Assembly: GCF_001941625.1 (NCBI RefSeq)
Contig: NZ_CP016076.1
Coordinates: forward strand, 6,246,001 to 6,310,000
Length of the DNA stretch: 64,000 bases
Reading direction: 5' to 3'
Source: Actinoalloteichus fjordicus
GTDB lineage: Bacteria; Actinomycetota; Actinomycetes; Mycobacteriales; Pseudonocardiaceae
The translations under genes were made by a program, and so were the position numbers. The notes below the pieces were generated by a model. That model worked only from the letters and a program-made list of their open reading frames with translations, searched no databases and was not told the DNA's origin. This document shows, piece after piece, positions 53,933-63,630 of this stretch. The number at the start of each line of letters is the position of its first letter. The stretch's first letter is position 1.

Positions 53933-56437
53933 GTGTCGGAGTCCGGCATCCTGCCGACGGTGTCCGTAGTGGTCGTCAATTATCGGGGGGCCGCGGACAC
54001 GATCACCTGCCTGCGTGCCCTGCGTGACGAGGTGGACTACCCGTCGGACCGGCTTGAGCTCATCTGTGTGGACAACGCCTCCGGTCCCGCCGACGTCGCG
54101 CGCATCCGCGAGGCGGTGCCCGAGGCCAGGCTGATCGAGTCGACGGAGAACCTCGGCTTCGCGGGGGGCTGCAATCTCGGTGCGGCGCAGGCACGCGGCG
54201 AGGTGCTCGCGTTCCTGAACAACGACGCCCGGCCGGACCCGGTTTGGATCTCGGCGGCGGTCGCGGCGCTGCGTGCCGACCCGAGGGTGGGCGCGGTGGC
54301 GAGCAAGGTGCTGGACTGGTCCGGCAAGGACGTCGACTTCGTCGACGGCGGCCTGACCTGGTTCGGCATGGGCTACAAGCGGCACGCGGGCGAGCCGGAC
54401 GACGGCAGCCACGACGTGCCCCGCGACGTGCTGTTCGGCACCGGCTCGGCGTTGTTCGTCCGCACCGGCCTGTTCCGCGAGCTGGACGGATTCGACGAGC
54501 GCTTCTTCATGTTCTACGAGGACGTCGACCTCGGCTGGCGGCTGAACCTGCGCGGCTGGCGGGTCCGCTACGAGCCCGCCTCGCTCACGTTCCACCGGCA
54601 TCACGCCTCGATGTCGACGGTGCACGACTCCCGCGAGCACTTCCTCCTCGAACGCAATGCACTGGCCGCGCTGTACAAGAACGTCGAGGACGCGACGCTG
54701 GCGAAGGTGCTGCCTGCCGCGCTGGCCCTGTCGGTGCGGCGGGCGACCGCTCGGGGCGAACTCGACGCGACCCAGCTGGAGATCACCCGGCGGCCCGAGG
54801 ACCGTGCCTCGGACGACGCGCCGGTGGAGATCTCGCGGATGACGTTGGCGGGCATCCTCGCCGTCGACCAGTTCGTCGAACTGCTGCCCAGTCTGCAGAA
54901 GTCCCGTGCGATCGAGCAGGCGGCGCGCGTCCGCACCGACGCCGACCTCCTGCCGCTGATGCGCAAGGCGATGGAGCCCGCCTATCCGCTCCCCCGTTAC
55001 CTCGCGGCACACGAGACGCTGGTGGAGGCCTTCGGGCTGGCCGAGGTGTTCGGCAGACCGCGCCGCGTGCTGATCCTCACCGGTGACGCGGTGGCCGAGC
55101 GGATGGCCGGTCCCGCGATCCGCGCCTGGCACATGGCCGAGACGCTGTCCATGGAGCACGACGTGCGACTCGTCAGCGTCAACGACCACCACGCGCCGCC
55201 GCCCGCCCGGTTCCCCGTCCTCTCCGCACTGCCGAGGCAGCTCCCCGAGCACGTCGGCTGGGCCGACATCGTCGTCCTGCAGGGCCACATGCTGGAGATG
55301 GTGCCGGAGCTCAAGCGGACGGACTCGAACAAGATCGTGGTCTGCGACGTCTACGACCCGATGCACCTGGAGTACCTGGAACAGGGCAAGGACGTCGACG
55401 ACGAGCGGCGCAGCCGGGATCTCGCCGGGGTGACGAAGGTGCTCAACACCCAGCTGCAACGGGGCGACTTCTTCCTGTGCGCCTCGGAGCGGCAGCGGCA
55501 CTTCTGGCTGGGGCATCTGGCCGCGCTCGGCCGGATGAGCCCGGACATGTACGACGCGGACCCCACGGCCCGCTCGCTGCTGTCCGTGGTGCCCTTCGGA
55601 TTCCCCGATGCGGCCCCGATCCGCAGCGGGACCGCGATCAAGGGCACGGTCGGCGGCATCGGCGAGCGAGACAAGGTCATCCTGTGGGCTGGCGGGGTCT
55701 ACAGCTGGTTCGACCCGCTGACGTTGATCAGAGCGGTCGACAAGCTGCGTGGCGAGCACGCCGACGTCCGACTGTTCTTCCTGGGAATGAAGCACCCGAA
55801 CCCGGACGTGCCCGAGATGGGCATCACCGGCCGCACCCGCGAGCTGGCCCGCAGGCTGGACCTGGTGGACCAACACGTCTTCTTCAACGAGAGCTGGGTT
55901 CCGTACCAGCAGCGGCACAACTACCTGCTCGACGCGGACTGCGGGGTGACGACCCACTTCGACCACGTCGAGACCACCTTCGCATTCCGTACCAGGGTGT
56001 TGGACTACCTGTGGGCGGGCCTGCCGATCGTGACCACCGACGGCGACTCCTTCGCCGAGCTGGTCCGGGCCGAGCGGTTGGGCGTGGTCGTTCCGGCCGA
56101 GGACGCGGACGCGCTGGCGGCCGGGCTGGCGAAGGTGCTGTACGACGAGGAGTTCGCCGCAGGCTGTCGCGAGCGCATCGCGGCGGTGCGGGAGCGCTAC
56201 ACGTGGACCGAGGCGTTGGCGCCGCTGGTCGAGTTCTGTCGACACCCCAGGCAGGCCGTCGACCGGATGCCCGCGACCGAGCCGCTGGTCCGCACCCCGC
56301 CGCTGCGCACGTCGGAGAAGGTGCGCAAGGACCTCGCCCTGGTGCGCGAGTACCTGGACCTGGGTGGACCGACCGAGTTGGCCAAGCGCGCGGCAGGCAG
56401 GCTGCGGCGACTGGCGAAGGAGCGACGACGTGGCTGA
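53933..56437 (+). CDS. bifunctional glycosyltransferase, GT2 fused to GT4
   Basis: An 834-residue two-domain protein. Residues about 8-260 are a GT2 domain (TVSVVVVNYRGAADTITCLRAL, CVDNASGPADVARI, ENLGFAGGCNLGAAQARGEVLAFLNNDARPDP, FDERFFMFYEDVDLGWRLNLRG). After a helical linker, residues about 365-760 form a GT-B/GT4-like domain (RRVLILTGDAVAERMAGPAIRAWHMAETL, VILWAGGVYSWFDPLTLIRAV, CGVTTHFDHVETTFAFRTRVLDYLWAGLPIVTTDGDSFAELV). Such fusions build surface polysaccharides processively. GTG 53933 start. The next GT gene overlaps its stop by 8 bp. Confidence 0.92.
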   Translation: MSESGILPTVSVVVVNYRGAADTITCLRALRDEVDYPSDRLELICVDNASGPADVARIREAVPEARLIESTENLGFAGGCNLGAAQARGEVLAFLNNDARPDPVWISAAVAALRADPRVGAVASKVLDWSGKDVDFVDGGLTWFGMGYKRHAGEPDDGSHDVPRDVLFGTGSALFVRTGLFRELDGFDERFFMFYEDVDLGWRLNLRGWRVRYEPASLTFHRHHASMSTVHDSREHFLLERNALAALYKNVEDATLAKVLPAALALSVRRATARGELDATQLEITRRPEDRASDDAPVEISRMTLAGILAVDQFVELLPSLQKSRAIEQAARVRTDADLLPLMRKAMEPAYPLPRYLAAHETLVEAFGLAEVFGRPRRVLILTGDAVAERMAGPAIRAWHMAETLSMEHDVRLVSVNDHHAPPPARFPVLSALPRQLPEHVGWADIVVLQGHMLEMVPELKRTDSNKIVVCDVYDPMHLEYLEQGKDVDDERRSRDLAGVTKVLNTQLQRGDFFLCASERQRHFWLGHLAALGRMSPDMYDADPTARSLLSVVPFGFPDAAPIRSGTAIKGTVGGIGERDKVILWAGGVYSWFDPLTLIRAVDKLRGEHADVRLFFLGMKHPNPDVPEMGITGRTRELARRLDLVDQHVFFNESWVPYQQRHNYLLDADCGVTTHFDHVETTFAFRTRVLDYLWAGLPIVTTDGDSFAELVRAERLGVVVPAEDADALAAGLAKVLYDEEFAAGCRERIAAVRERYTWTEALAPLVEFCRHPRQAVDRMPATEPLVRTPPLRTSEKVRKDLALVREYLDLGGPTELAKRAAGRLRRLAKERRRG

Positions 56438-57524
56438 TCGACGACGGGCACCGCGACTGCGCCTGTTGCTGGACGGCACGCCGCTCTTAGGGCATCGCAC
56501 CGGGATCGGCCGCTACACGGCGGCGTTGGCCGAGGAGCTGGCCTCGGTCGAGACAGTGAGTGTGAAGGCGGTGGCGTTCACCCTGCGCGGTTGGAAGGCG
56601 CTGCGGGCCGCCCTGCCGCACGGCGTGGGCGCGCGGGGTCTTCCGGTGCCCGCCCGGCTGCTGCGGGCCTGCTGGCTGCGGGCGCCGCTGCCGCCGGTGG
56701 AACTGTTCGCGGGCATGAGCACCGTGGTGCACGGGACCAACTTCGTGCTGCCGCCGTCGCTGCGGGCGGCAGGAGTGGTCACCGTGCACGACCTGGCATT
56801 CCTCGACTCGCCGGCGGATCTTCCGCCCAGCGATCGCAGGCTTCCGGAGCTGGTGCGCCGCTCGGCCCGGCGGGCCGCGATGGTGTGCACGCCGACCAAG
56901 GCGGTGGCCCAGCAGGTCGTCGAACGTCTCGACGTCCCTGCGGAGCGGGTGCAGGTGACGCCGTTGGGAGTGGACGCCGCCTGGTTCGCGGCGCGGCCGC
57001 CCAATGATCTGCTGCGGCAGCGTCTCGGGCTGCCGAACGAGTATCTGCTGTTCGTCGGCTCGGACGGTCCGCGCAAGGGCCTGCCGACCCTGTTGGAGGC
57101 GCACGGGGCGAACCCGGAGCTGCCGCCGTTGGTCCTGGCCGGTCCGGGACCGCGCACCGAGCACGGGCGCATCGTGCGCACCGGATACCTGTCCGACGTC
57201 GACCTGCGCAGCGTGGTGGCGGGGGCGTCCGCCCTGGTCATGCCGTCGCGGGACGAGGGCTTCGGGCTGCCGGTGCTGGAGGCGCTGGCCTGTGGGGTTC
57301 CGGTGGTGTGCTCGGACGTGCCCGCGCTGCGGGAGGTGTCCGGCGGCCATGCCCGGCTGGTCCCGGTGGGTGACGCGGAGGCGCTGGGGGCCGCTCTCGA
57401 TGATGCGCTGGCCTCGCCCGGCGGCACGGAGACGCTGGCCGCGCGCAGGCAGTACGCCTCCGGTTTCAGCTGGCATCACTGCGCGGAGACCACCATCGAG
57501 GCCTACCGCAAGGCATTGAGCTGA
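56430..57524 (+). CDS. GT4 family glycosyltransferase
   Basis: A 364-residue GT-B transferase. The GTG at 56430 (VADRRRAPRLRLLLDGTPLLGHRTGIGRYTAAL) has AAGGAG 8 nt upstream and overlaps the end of the fusion gene by 8 bp, so the two are coupled. Domain signatures: VHGTNFVLPPSLRAAGVVTVHDLAFLDSP, TPTKAVAQQVVERL, LFVGSDGPRKGLPTLLEAH and MPSRDEGFGLPVLEALACGVPVV. It likely acts on the same glycan as the fusion protein. Confidence 0.92.
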   Translation: MADRRRAPRLRLLLDGTPLLGHRTGIGRYTAALAEELASVETVSVKAVAFTLRGWKALRAALPHGVGARGLPVPARLLRACWLRAPLPPVELFAGMSTVVHGTNFVLPPSLRAAGVVTVHDLAFLDSPADLPPSDRRLPELVRRSARRAAMVCTPTKAVAQQVVERLDVPAERVQVTPLGVDAAWFAARPPNDLLRQRLGLPNEYLLFVGSDGPRKGLPTLLEAHGANPELPPLVLAGPGPRTEHGRIVRTGYLSDVDLRSVVAGASALVMPSRDEGFGLPVLEALACGVPVVCSDVPALREVSGGHARLVPVGDAEALGAALDDALASPGGTETLAARRQYASGFSWHHCAETTIEAYRKALS

Positions 57525-57722
57525 CGAACCGGGCAGGCTGAGCCTGCGACCGTCGCGGCGTCTCGGCCGCGGACGGCGCCCGGCGGGACGAGGGCCGCGA
57601 GAGCGGGACGGCACGGAGAAGTCTCGCCGCCCGGCCCGATCCGGCCGGGTCCGTCCCCGCCTCGGCGTGGGTGGCTGCACGACGATCAGGCAGGCCGGAA
57701 CTGCGCAGGGGCGCTGCCCGAC

Positions 57723-57757
57723 CCGGATGCCGGACGGCAGAGCCGGCCGGCATCCGG
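57723..57757. terminator. bidirectional hairpin between convergent genes
   Basis: CCGGATGCCGG (57723-57733) and CCGGCATCCGG (57747-57757) form a perfect 11-bp stem with a 13-nt loop, 25 nt from the rmlD stop and about 200 nt from the glycosyltransferase stop. It probably terminates transcription from both sides. Confidence 0.8.
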
Positions 57758-57781
57758 ATGGTCGTCGACGATCGCCGGCGT

Positions 57782-58714
57782 TCAGCCGACCGGTTCGCCC
57801 CGCAGTTCGTCGCGGTGCTCGCGGAAGGCGACGGCCAGGGCCTCCCGCCATGGCCGCAGCGGGGTGAGCCCCTCGCCTGCCCAAGCATTGCCCGAGAGCA
57901 CCGAGTAGGCGGGACGCGGCGCAGGCCGAGGGAAGTCCGCCGTCGTGCAGGGGCTGACCCGTGCCTCGTCCGCACCGATCTCCGCGAACACCGCTCTGGC
58001 GAACTCGAACCAGCTGGCCTGGCCCGCGTTGGTGCAGTGCAGCACCCGCCTGACGGGCGCCTGTCCTGCGGCGACCCTGCCCGCGAGTTCGATCAGCCCG
58101 GCCGCGAGATCGCCGGTCCAGGTGGGCGAGCCGATCTGGTCGGCGACCACCGAGAGGGTGTCCCGGCTCGCCTCCAGCCGGATCATGGTCTTGACGAAGT
58201 TGCCACCGGCCGCGCCGTAGACCCAGGCGGTCCGGACCACCCACGCCTGCGGGCAACGGTCCAGGACGGCCCGCTCACCCGCGAGTTTGGTCCGGCCGTA
58301 TGCCGATCGCGGTCCGGTCGGATCGGCAGGCTCGTACGGCCGGTCCGCGTCGCCGGGGAAGACGTAGTCGGTGGAGACGTGCATGAGTGCGACGTCGTGG
58401 GTCGTGCAGGCGTCGGCGAGGCGGGCGGGCCCGTCCCGATTCACCCGCATCGCCGAGGCCTCGTCCGCCTCGGCGGCGTCGACGGCCGTGTAGGCAGCCG
58501 CGTTGATCACGACCGGTCGGACGCCTGCCTCGGCGGCCGACGCGGCCAGGCCCGCCACCGCCGTGTCGACGGAGTCCGCGTCGGTGATGTCCAGTTCGGC
58601 GGAGCCGGGTCCGTGCACGAGGTCGCCGTCGCCGACGACGCCGCGCCCACAGCGCAGCAGGTCCGTCCCGAGCTGGCCCCGACCACCGGGAATCAGCAGT
58701 GCGATCCCGGTCAT
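57782..58714 (-). CDS. rmlD: dTDP-4-dehydrorhamnose reductase
   Basis: The last step of dTDP-L-rhamnose synthesis, an NAD(P)H-dependent SDR enzyme of 310 residues. The nucleotide-binding loop is GGRGQLG (consensus GxxGxxG), followed by VVINAAAYTAVDAAEADE, MHVSTDYVFPGD, the catalytic SAYGRTKLAGE (YxxxK) and VVRTAWVYG. The ATG at 58714 overlaps the rmlB stop (ATGA), so rmlB-rmlD form a coupled pair. Rhamnose is the product used by WbbL-type transferases nearby. rmlA and rmlC are not in the window. Confidence 0.95.
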   Translation of the reverse strand: MTGIALLIPGGRGQLGTDLLRCGRGVVGDGDLVHGPGSAELDITDADSVDTAVAGLAASAAEAGVRPVVINAAAYTAVDAAEADEASAMRVNRDGPARLADACTTHDVALMHVSTDYVFPGDADRPYEPADPTGPRSAYGRTKLAGERAVLDRCPQAWVVRTAWVYGAAGGNFVKTMIRLEASRDTLSVVADQIGSPTWTGDLAAGLIELAGRVAAGQAPVRRVLHCTNAGQASWFEFARAVFAEIGADEARVSPCTTADFPRPAPRPAYSVLSGNAWAGEGLTPLRPWREALAVAFREHRDELRGEPVG

Positions 58715-59712
58715 CCGGCGCTGCTCCCGCCGAGGGCGGCGCCTGCCTTGAGCGGCTCCCACCAGGCCCGGTTGTCCCGGTACCAGCGCACCGTCTCGGC
58801 GAGTCCCTGCTCGAACGGGACGGCAGGCGCGTAGCCGAGCTCGGTCGAGATCTTGTCAATGGCGACGGAATAGCGACGATCATGACCTTTTCGGTCCGGA
58901 ACGCGCTCCACCATCGACCATTCCGCGTCCATCGCGGCCAGCAGGAGTCTGGTCAGTTCCAGATTGGTCAGCTCGGTTCCGCCGCCGATGTTGTAGACCT
59001 CCCCGGCCCTGCCGCCCTCGGCAACCAGTTGGATTCCACGACAGTGATCATCCACATGCAGCCAGTCACGAATGTTCCCGCCGTCACCGTATAGAGGGAC
59101 TGGGTGGCCATCCATGAGATTGGTCACAAAGAGGGGAATGACCTTCTCCGGGAATTGGAACGGTCCGTAGTTGTTCGAGCAGCGCGTCACACTGACGGGC
59201 AGCCCATGCGTGCGGTGATAGGCCCGTGCGAGGAGGTCCGATCCTGCCTTGGACGCGGAGTACGGGGAGTTCGGCTCCAGGGGTCTGTCCTCGTCCCAGG
59301 ACCCTTCGTCGATGGATCCGTACACCTCATCGGTGGACACGTGGACGAACCGGTCCACGCCTGCGTCGACGGCTGCCTGGAGCAGGGTCTGGGTGCCCAG
59401 CACGTTGGTCATGACGAAGTCGGCGCCGCCCGAGATCGAGCGGTCCACGTGCGACTCCGCGGCGAAATGCACCACTACCTGGGTGTTCGCCATCAGTTCA
59501 CCGACCAGAGCCGCGTCGCAGATGTCACCATGGACGAACCGCAGTCGCGCGTCGTCCGACACGGCGGCGAGGTTCGTTCGGCTGCCCGCATAGGTCAGTC
59601 GATCGAGCACCACCACCTCGGCATCGACGAAGGCGGGATAGGCGCCACCGATCAACTGCCGTACGTAATGGGAGCCGATGAACCCGGCTCCTCCGGTCAC
59701 CAGAAGTCGCAT
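58711..59712 (-). CDS. rmlB: dTDP-glucose 4,6-dehydratase
   Basis: The second step of dTDP-L-rhamnose synthesis, an extended SDR enzyme of 333 residues. Signatures are MRLLVTGGAGFIGSHYVRQL (TGGAGFIG), DRLTYAGSRTNL, HFAAESHVDRSI, VSTDEVYGSIDEGSWDE (catalytic Asp-Glu), SPYSASKAGSDLLARAY (YxxxK) and RCSNNYGPFQFPEKVIPLF. The ATG at 59712 has GAGGCAGG upstream. It is divergent from the first LCP gene across about 255 bp. Confidence 0.96.
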   Translation of the reverse strand: MRLLVTGGAGFIGSHYVRQLIGGAYPAFVDAEVVVLDRLTYAGSRTNLAAVSDDARLRFVHGDICDAALVGELMANTQVVVHFAAESHVDRSISGGADFVMTNVLGTQTLLQAAVDAGVDRFVHVSTDEVYGSIDEGSWDEDRPLEPNSPYSASKAGSDLLARAYHRTHGLPVSVTRCSNNYGPFQFPEKVIPLFVTNLMDGHPVPLYGDGGNIRDWLHVDDHCRGIQLVAEGGRAGEVYNIGGGTELTNLELTRLLLAAMDAEWSMVERVPDRKGHDRRYSVAIDKISTELGYAPAVPFEQGLAETVRWYRDNRAWWEPLKAGAALGGSSAG

Positions 59713-59967
59713 CGAACCTGCCTCATCCTCGTAGACCCGCGGAGGCGATCATGAGTCGCCGCAGCCGTGTCGCAGTGTGTCACGAACGAGACCGACGAAA
59801 CCCGTGCCCGTGGCGAACCACAAGGGCACAATGTGCGTCTTACCGGGGTAGCGGGACATCCTTCGGCATTCGTGACATCGGATCAGCCTGAACGACGGAT
59901 GACCGGCACTACCTGACAGTCGGGGAGCGCGACCGAGGTCCGGCGCGCGTGTAGGGAGGAGCCGCCC

Positions 59968-61728
59968 GTGCATGACCGGCCGCCTGGAGGGCGACGGCCA
60001 GCCGATGACCGTGGATCGGGCCGTCGGCGGCACGAGGACGAGGCAGGCGGCGCCGGGGGGCCGAGTGCCGCCCGATCGCGTCGACCACGACCGGGTACTG
60101 AACCCGCTCCGAAGCGCAAACCGCCCATGTCGATGCTGCCGACTCAGCCCATCGCCCGCACCAAGGACACGCCCCTCTACGCGGATGAGCCGGAGCCGTT
60201 GGAACCGCTCGAGACACCGAGGCGCAGCACTGGAGCGAGGGTCGCCCTCGGTGCGGCGAAGACGGCGATCGCCCTGTTCTCCGTCGCGATCATGAGCGTG
60301 ACCGGCTATTCCTGGGCCACCTATCGCGACCTGAACACCGGCCTGGTGACCAGCGACGTGTTCGGCAACCGGGAGAACGGCAGGACGCAAGGGCCCAACC
60401 CGTTGGAAGACGGCATGGACATCCTGCTGGTCGGCAACGACAGCCGCACGGATGCCCACGGCGACCCGCTGCCCGCTGACGTGCTGGCCTCCCTGGGCGC
60501 GAGCGACGACGAGGGCGGCGACCTCACCGACACGTTGATCATGGTGCGCATCCCGCCCGGCGGTGCAGCGGCGGCCGCCGTGTCGATTCCCCGCGACAGC
60601 TACGTCAACGTCCCGGGCTACGGCATGAACAAGGTCAACTCGGCCTTCGGCTTCGGCAAGCGGGCCGCCGAGGAGAACCTGGCGGCTCAGGGCGTCACCG
60701 ACCCTCGGCAGCTTTATCAGGAGGCCTCCGCCGAGGGGCGGCAGCTCCTCGTGCAGACCCTGGAGGAGTTCACCGGGGTCACCATCGATCACTACGCCGA
60801 GGTCAACCTGCTCGGGTTCGCCGAGATCACCAAGGCCATCGGCGGCGTCGAGGTGTGTCTGCTCGAACCCGTCGACGAGTTCCGCTCCGGCGCGAAGTTC
60901 GATGCGGGCCCGCAGACCATCTCCGACGTCGACGCCCTGCGGTTCGTCCGGCAGCGGTACGGGCTGCCCAACGGCGACCTAGACCGGGTGGTCCGGCAGC
61001 AGGTGTTCATGGCTGGCCTGGCCCGTCAGGTGCTGTCCTCGGACACCCTCGCCAACCCCGGCCGGGTCGGTGAGCTGATCAGTGCGATCCAGAACAGCGT
61101 GGTGCTCGACAACGGCTTCGACATCCCGACGTTCCTGGAGCACGCCCAGCACATCGCTGGCGGCGACATGGAGTTCGAGACGATCCCCGTGGGCGCGTTC
61201 ATCAAGGACTCGATCGGCCAGGACGTCATCGAGGTCGACCCCGTGAGCGTCCAGCAGTTCATGACGGAGCTGGGGGGTGGTTCCACCGACGAGGCCGATC
61301 CGGCCGACAACACCGACGCAGCCGCCGACGGTCCTGATCCCGCGTCGATCACCGTCGAAGTGCGCAACGCAGCGGGCACACCGGGTCTCGCGGCTCAGGT
61401 GATGGCCGAACTGACCGGCGCGGGCTATCTGGAGGGGACGGTCGACAACGCCAGTCCCCGGGCGGCGTCGGTGGTCCGGCATGCCGCAGGCGAGCAGACC
61501 AACGCCCAGTCGGTCGCGGACACGCTCGGCGGCCTGGTCATCGAGGAGGACGCCAACCTGCCCGCAGGCAGCGTCTCGGTGTTCCTCGGGGAGGACTACA
61601 GCTCGAACGTGTCCAACCTCGGCCCGCAGCCGTTCGCGGGGCTGGACGAGGGCGGCACCGTGGAGGACTCCACCGACGAGTCTGCGGAGGAGCAGATCAC
61701 GGCGGACGGTGTGGTCTGCGTCTACTGA
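59968..61728 (+). CDS. LytR-CpsA-Psr (LCP) family protein with LytR C-terminal domain
   Basis: LCP enzymes transfer lipid-linked glycans such as arabinogalactan onto peptidoglycan. The GTG at 59968 has GGGAGGAG 6 nt upstream and gives 586 residues: a disordered cytosolic N-terminus of about 80, one membrane segment (AKTAIALFSVAIMSVTGYSW), the LCP catalytic domain (DILLVGNDSRTD, TDTLIMVRIPP, VSIPRDSYVNVPGYGMNKVNSAFGFG, IDHYAEVNLLGFAEITKAIGGVEVCL, ALRFVRQRYGLPNGDLDRVVRQQ) and a LytR_C domain (ITVEVRNAAGTPGLAAQVMAEL). It sits next to the wall glycan genes, as in mycobacteria. Confidence 0.94.
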   Translation: MHDRPPGGRRPADDRGSGRRRHEDEAGGAGGPSAARSRRPRPGTEPAPKRKPPMSMLPTQPIARTKDTPLYADEPEPLEPLETPRRSTGARVALGAAKTAIALFSVAIMSVTGYSWATYRDLNTGLVTSDVFGNRENGRTQGPNPLEDGMDILLVGNDSRTDAHGDPLPADVLASLGASDDEGGDLTDTLIMVRIPPGGAAAAAVSIPRDSYVNVPGYGMNKVNSAFGFGKRAAEENLAAQGVTDPRQLYQEASAEGRQLLVQTLEEFTGVTIDHYAEVNLLGFAEITKAIGGVEVCLLEPVDEFRSGAKFDAGPQTISDVDALRFVRQRYGLPNGDLDRVVRQQVFMAGLARQVLSSDTLANPGRVGELISAIQNSVVLDNGFDIPTFLEHAQHIAGGDMEFETIPVGAFIKDSIGQDVIEVDPVSVQQFMTELGGGSTDEADPADNTDAAADGPDPASITVEVRNAAGTPGLAAQVMAELTGAGYLEGTVDNASPRAASVVRHAAGEQTNAQSVADTLGGLVIEEDANLPAGSVSVFLGEDYSSNVSNLGPQPFAGLDEGGTVEDSTDESAEEQITADGVVCVY

Positions 61729-61747
61729 GGCGGCGTCCAGACTGACC

Positions 61748-61781
61748 ACAGGCCCGGCCGGGTTCTCCTGGTCGGGCCTGT
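61748..61781 (+). terminator. hairpin terminator between the LCP genes
   Basis: ACAGGCCCG (61748-61756) pairs with CGGGCCTGT (61773-61781), and the inner GCCGGG/CCTGGT extends the stem to 15 bp with two G-T pairs and a TTCT loop, 20 nt after the first LCP stop. Confidence 0.82.
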
Positions 61782-62021
61782 CGTCGTCGCCAGCCCCTGT
61801 TGCGCGGGGATCGGTCGTCGTCGTGGGGTGTGACCGTCGCCGGGTAGGCAGACACCGCCGACGGGTGCGGATCGGACCGTGGCAAGCGGCTGCGCAGGCT
61901 CGCGCGCGAGCCGGACGCGGCACACGGCTGAGGCGAGCGTCTCGCCTCGGTCAAGACGACACCGGAGGCAGGAACCGGCGGTTAGCCTGGGAAGTGCAGG
62001 TTCAGCACGTCGGGGGTGTGA

Positions 62022-63581
62022 ATGCCGCACGAGCAGGAGGGCGTCGACGGTCCGGGGCAGACGCCCGGACGTCGGCCCTCGGATGAGAAGGACAGAGCGG
62101 ACACCGCTGGGGACCGCGCCGGCGCGGCGGAACGCGAAGCGGCGGAGCCGTCGGGTTCGGAATCCGGTTCGGAGCCCGACCCAGGGTCCGACGCGGAGTC
62201 GTCGCGTTCCTCGGCACGGGAGTCGGCGACCACGACAGCCGCCGAACAGGCGGGGGCCGGGCCGGCTGCACCGTCGCGGCCGGGGGCAGCGGGCTTATCC
62301 GCAGTGGACTCGACAGCCCGGCGCAGGCGCGGCACGGGAGGCCGCTTCCTGCTGGCGGGTGGCCGGTCGCTGACCGCGCTGGTATCGGTGGCGGTCCTCG
62401 GCATGACCGGTTACGTCTGGTCGCAGCTCGACCAGGTGCAGGACAGCATCACCACGACCACCGTGCTCAGCGACATCGACGAGTTCACGATCGCCCCGGA
62501 GCCCGCGCCGTCTTCGGAGTCCGCCACGCCACCGCCGCCTCCGGTGGAGGACACCGCCACCGACATCCTGTTAGTGGGCACCGACAGCCGGACCGACGCC
62601 CAGGGGCGTCCGCTGCCCGAGCACATACTCCGGCAGTTGCGCACCGAGGCCGAGGTCGGCCTGAACACCGACACCATCATCGTGTTGCGAATTCCCGATG
62701 ACGGCAGCGCCGCCTACGCGATCTCCATCCCCCGCGACGCCTACGTTCCGGTGCCGGGCCTCGGCGAGGAGAAGATCAACGGCGCGCTGGGCCTGGTGAA
62801 GACGCAGCGGGCCAGAGAACTGCGCGCCGACGGCGTGACCGACCAGGCGCAGATCGAGCGCGAGTCCAACGATGCGGGCAGGCGCGCCCTGATCGGCGCC
62901 GTCGGTGATCTGACCGGCGCCCGCATCGACCACTATGCCGAGATCAACCTCTACGGCTTCTACCTGTTCACCGAGGCCATCGGCGGGGTCGAGGTCTGCC
63001 TGAACCGCGCGACCAGCGACAGCGACTCCGGCGCAAACTTCGCCCAGGGCTACCAGACCATCTCGGGCGGCGACGCCCTGTCCTTCGTGCGGCAGCGCAA
63101 TCTGCCCGGCGGGGATCTCGATCGGATCGTCCGGCAGCAGGTGTTCCTCGCCGCGCTGGTCGATCAGGTGCTCTCCACCGGCACCCTGACCGATCCGGGC
63201 AGGCTGCAGAATCTGCTGGACGCGATGCAGTCCTCCGTGGTGTTGGACGAGGCACTGGACCCGCTGGTGTTCGCCCGGCAGCTCCAGGGGATCGCGGGCG
63301 GCGACGTCGCCTTCGTGACGATCCCGGTCACCGGCGTCGGCCTGCGCAACGATCGCGGCCAGAGCATCGTGACGGTCGATCGGCAGGAGGTTCGCGACTT
63401 CGTCGAGGAGCTGACCAGGGAGGACGAGGGCACGGCCGAGGAACAGCCGGTCGGCATGGCCGAGGCACCCGCTATCGCCCCGGCAGGCACGGCGGCGACC
63501 GGCACCGGAAGTATGGTGCGAACGCAGCCCCCGGACACCGGTGAGCCGATCACCGCAGGCGGGGTGCCCTGCGTGAACTGA
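62022..63581 (+). CDS. LytR-CpsA-Psr (LCP) family protein, no LytR C-terminal domain
   Basis: A 519-residue second LCP protein: acidic Ser/Glu-rich cytosolic N-terminus of about 110 residues, a membrane segment (SLTALVSVAVLGMTGYVW), a Pro/Ser-rich extracytoplasmic linker and the catalytic domain (DILLVGTDSRTDAQG, NTDTIIVLRIPDDG, AISIPRDAYVPVPGLGEEKINGALG, HYAEINLYGFYLFTEAIGGVEVCL, SFVRQRNLPGGDLDRIVRQQVF). It shares the PC(V) end of its neighbour but lacks LytR_C, so it is a diverged duplicate. ATG 62022. The conserved Arg and Asp residues of the active site are present. Confidence 0.94.
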   Translation: MPHEQEGVDGPGQTPGRRPSDEKDRADTAGDRAGAAEREAAEPSGSESGSEPDPGSDAESSRSSARESATTTAAEQAGAGPAAPSRPGAAGLSAVDSTARRRRGTGGRFLLAGGRSLTALVSVAVLGMTGYVWSQLDQVQDSITTTTVLSDIDEFTIAPEPAPSSESATPPPPPVEDTATDILLVGTDSRTDAQGRPLPEHILRQLRTEAEVGLNTDTIIVLRIPDDGSAAYAISIPRDAYVPVPGLGEEKINGALGLVKTQRARELRADGVTDQAQIERESNDAGRRALIGAVGDLTGARIDHYAEINLYGFYLFTEAIGGVEVCLNRATSDSDSGANFAQGYQTISGGDALSFVRQRNLPGGDLDRIVRQQVFLAALVDQVLSTGTLTDPGRLQNLLDAMQSSVVLDEALDPLVFARQLQGIAGGDVAFVTIPVTGVGLRNDRGQSIVTVDRQEVRDFVEELTREDEGTAEEQPVGMAEAPAIAPAGTAATGTGSMVRTQPPDTGEPITAGGVPCVN

Positions 63582-63630
63582 TCCGTCCGCCTTCGCCGCC
63601 CCGCGCGGCCCTGCCCGACGAGGACGCCAG

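Noticed and set aside
53219-56500. 1093-codon open frame on the minus strand
   Set aside because: It is the antisense shadow of the GT2-GT4 fusion gene; its translation is Arg/His-rich without motifs, and the plus strand shows clear family signatures.
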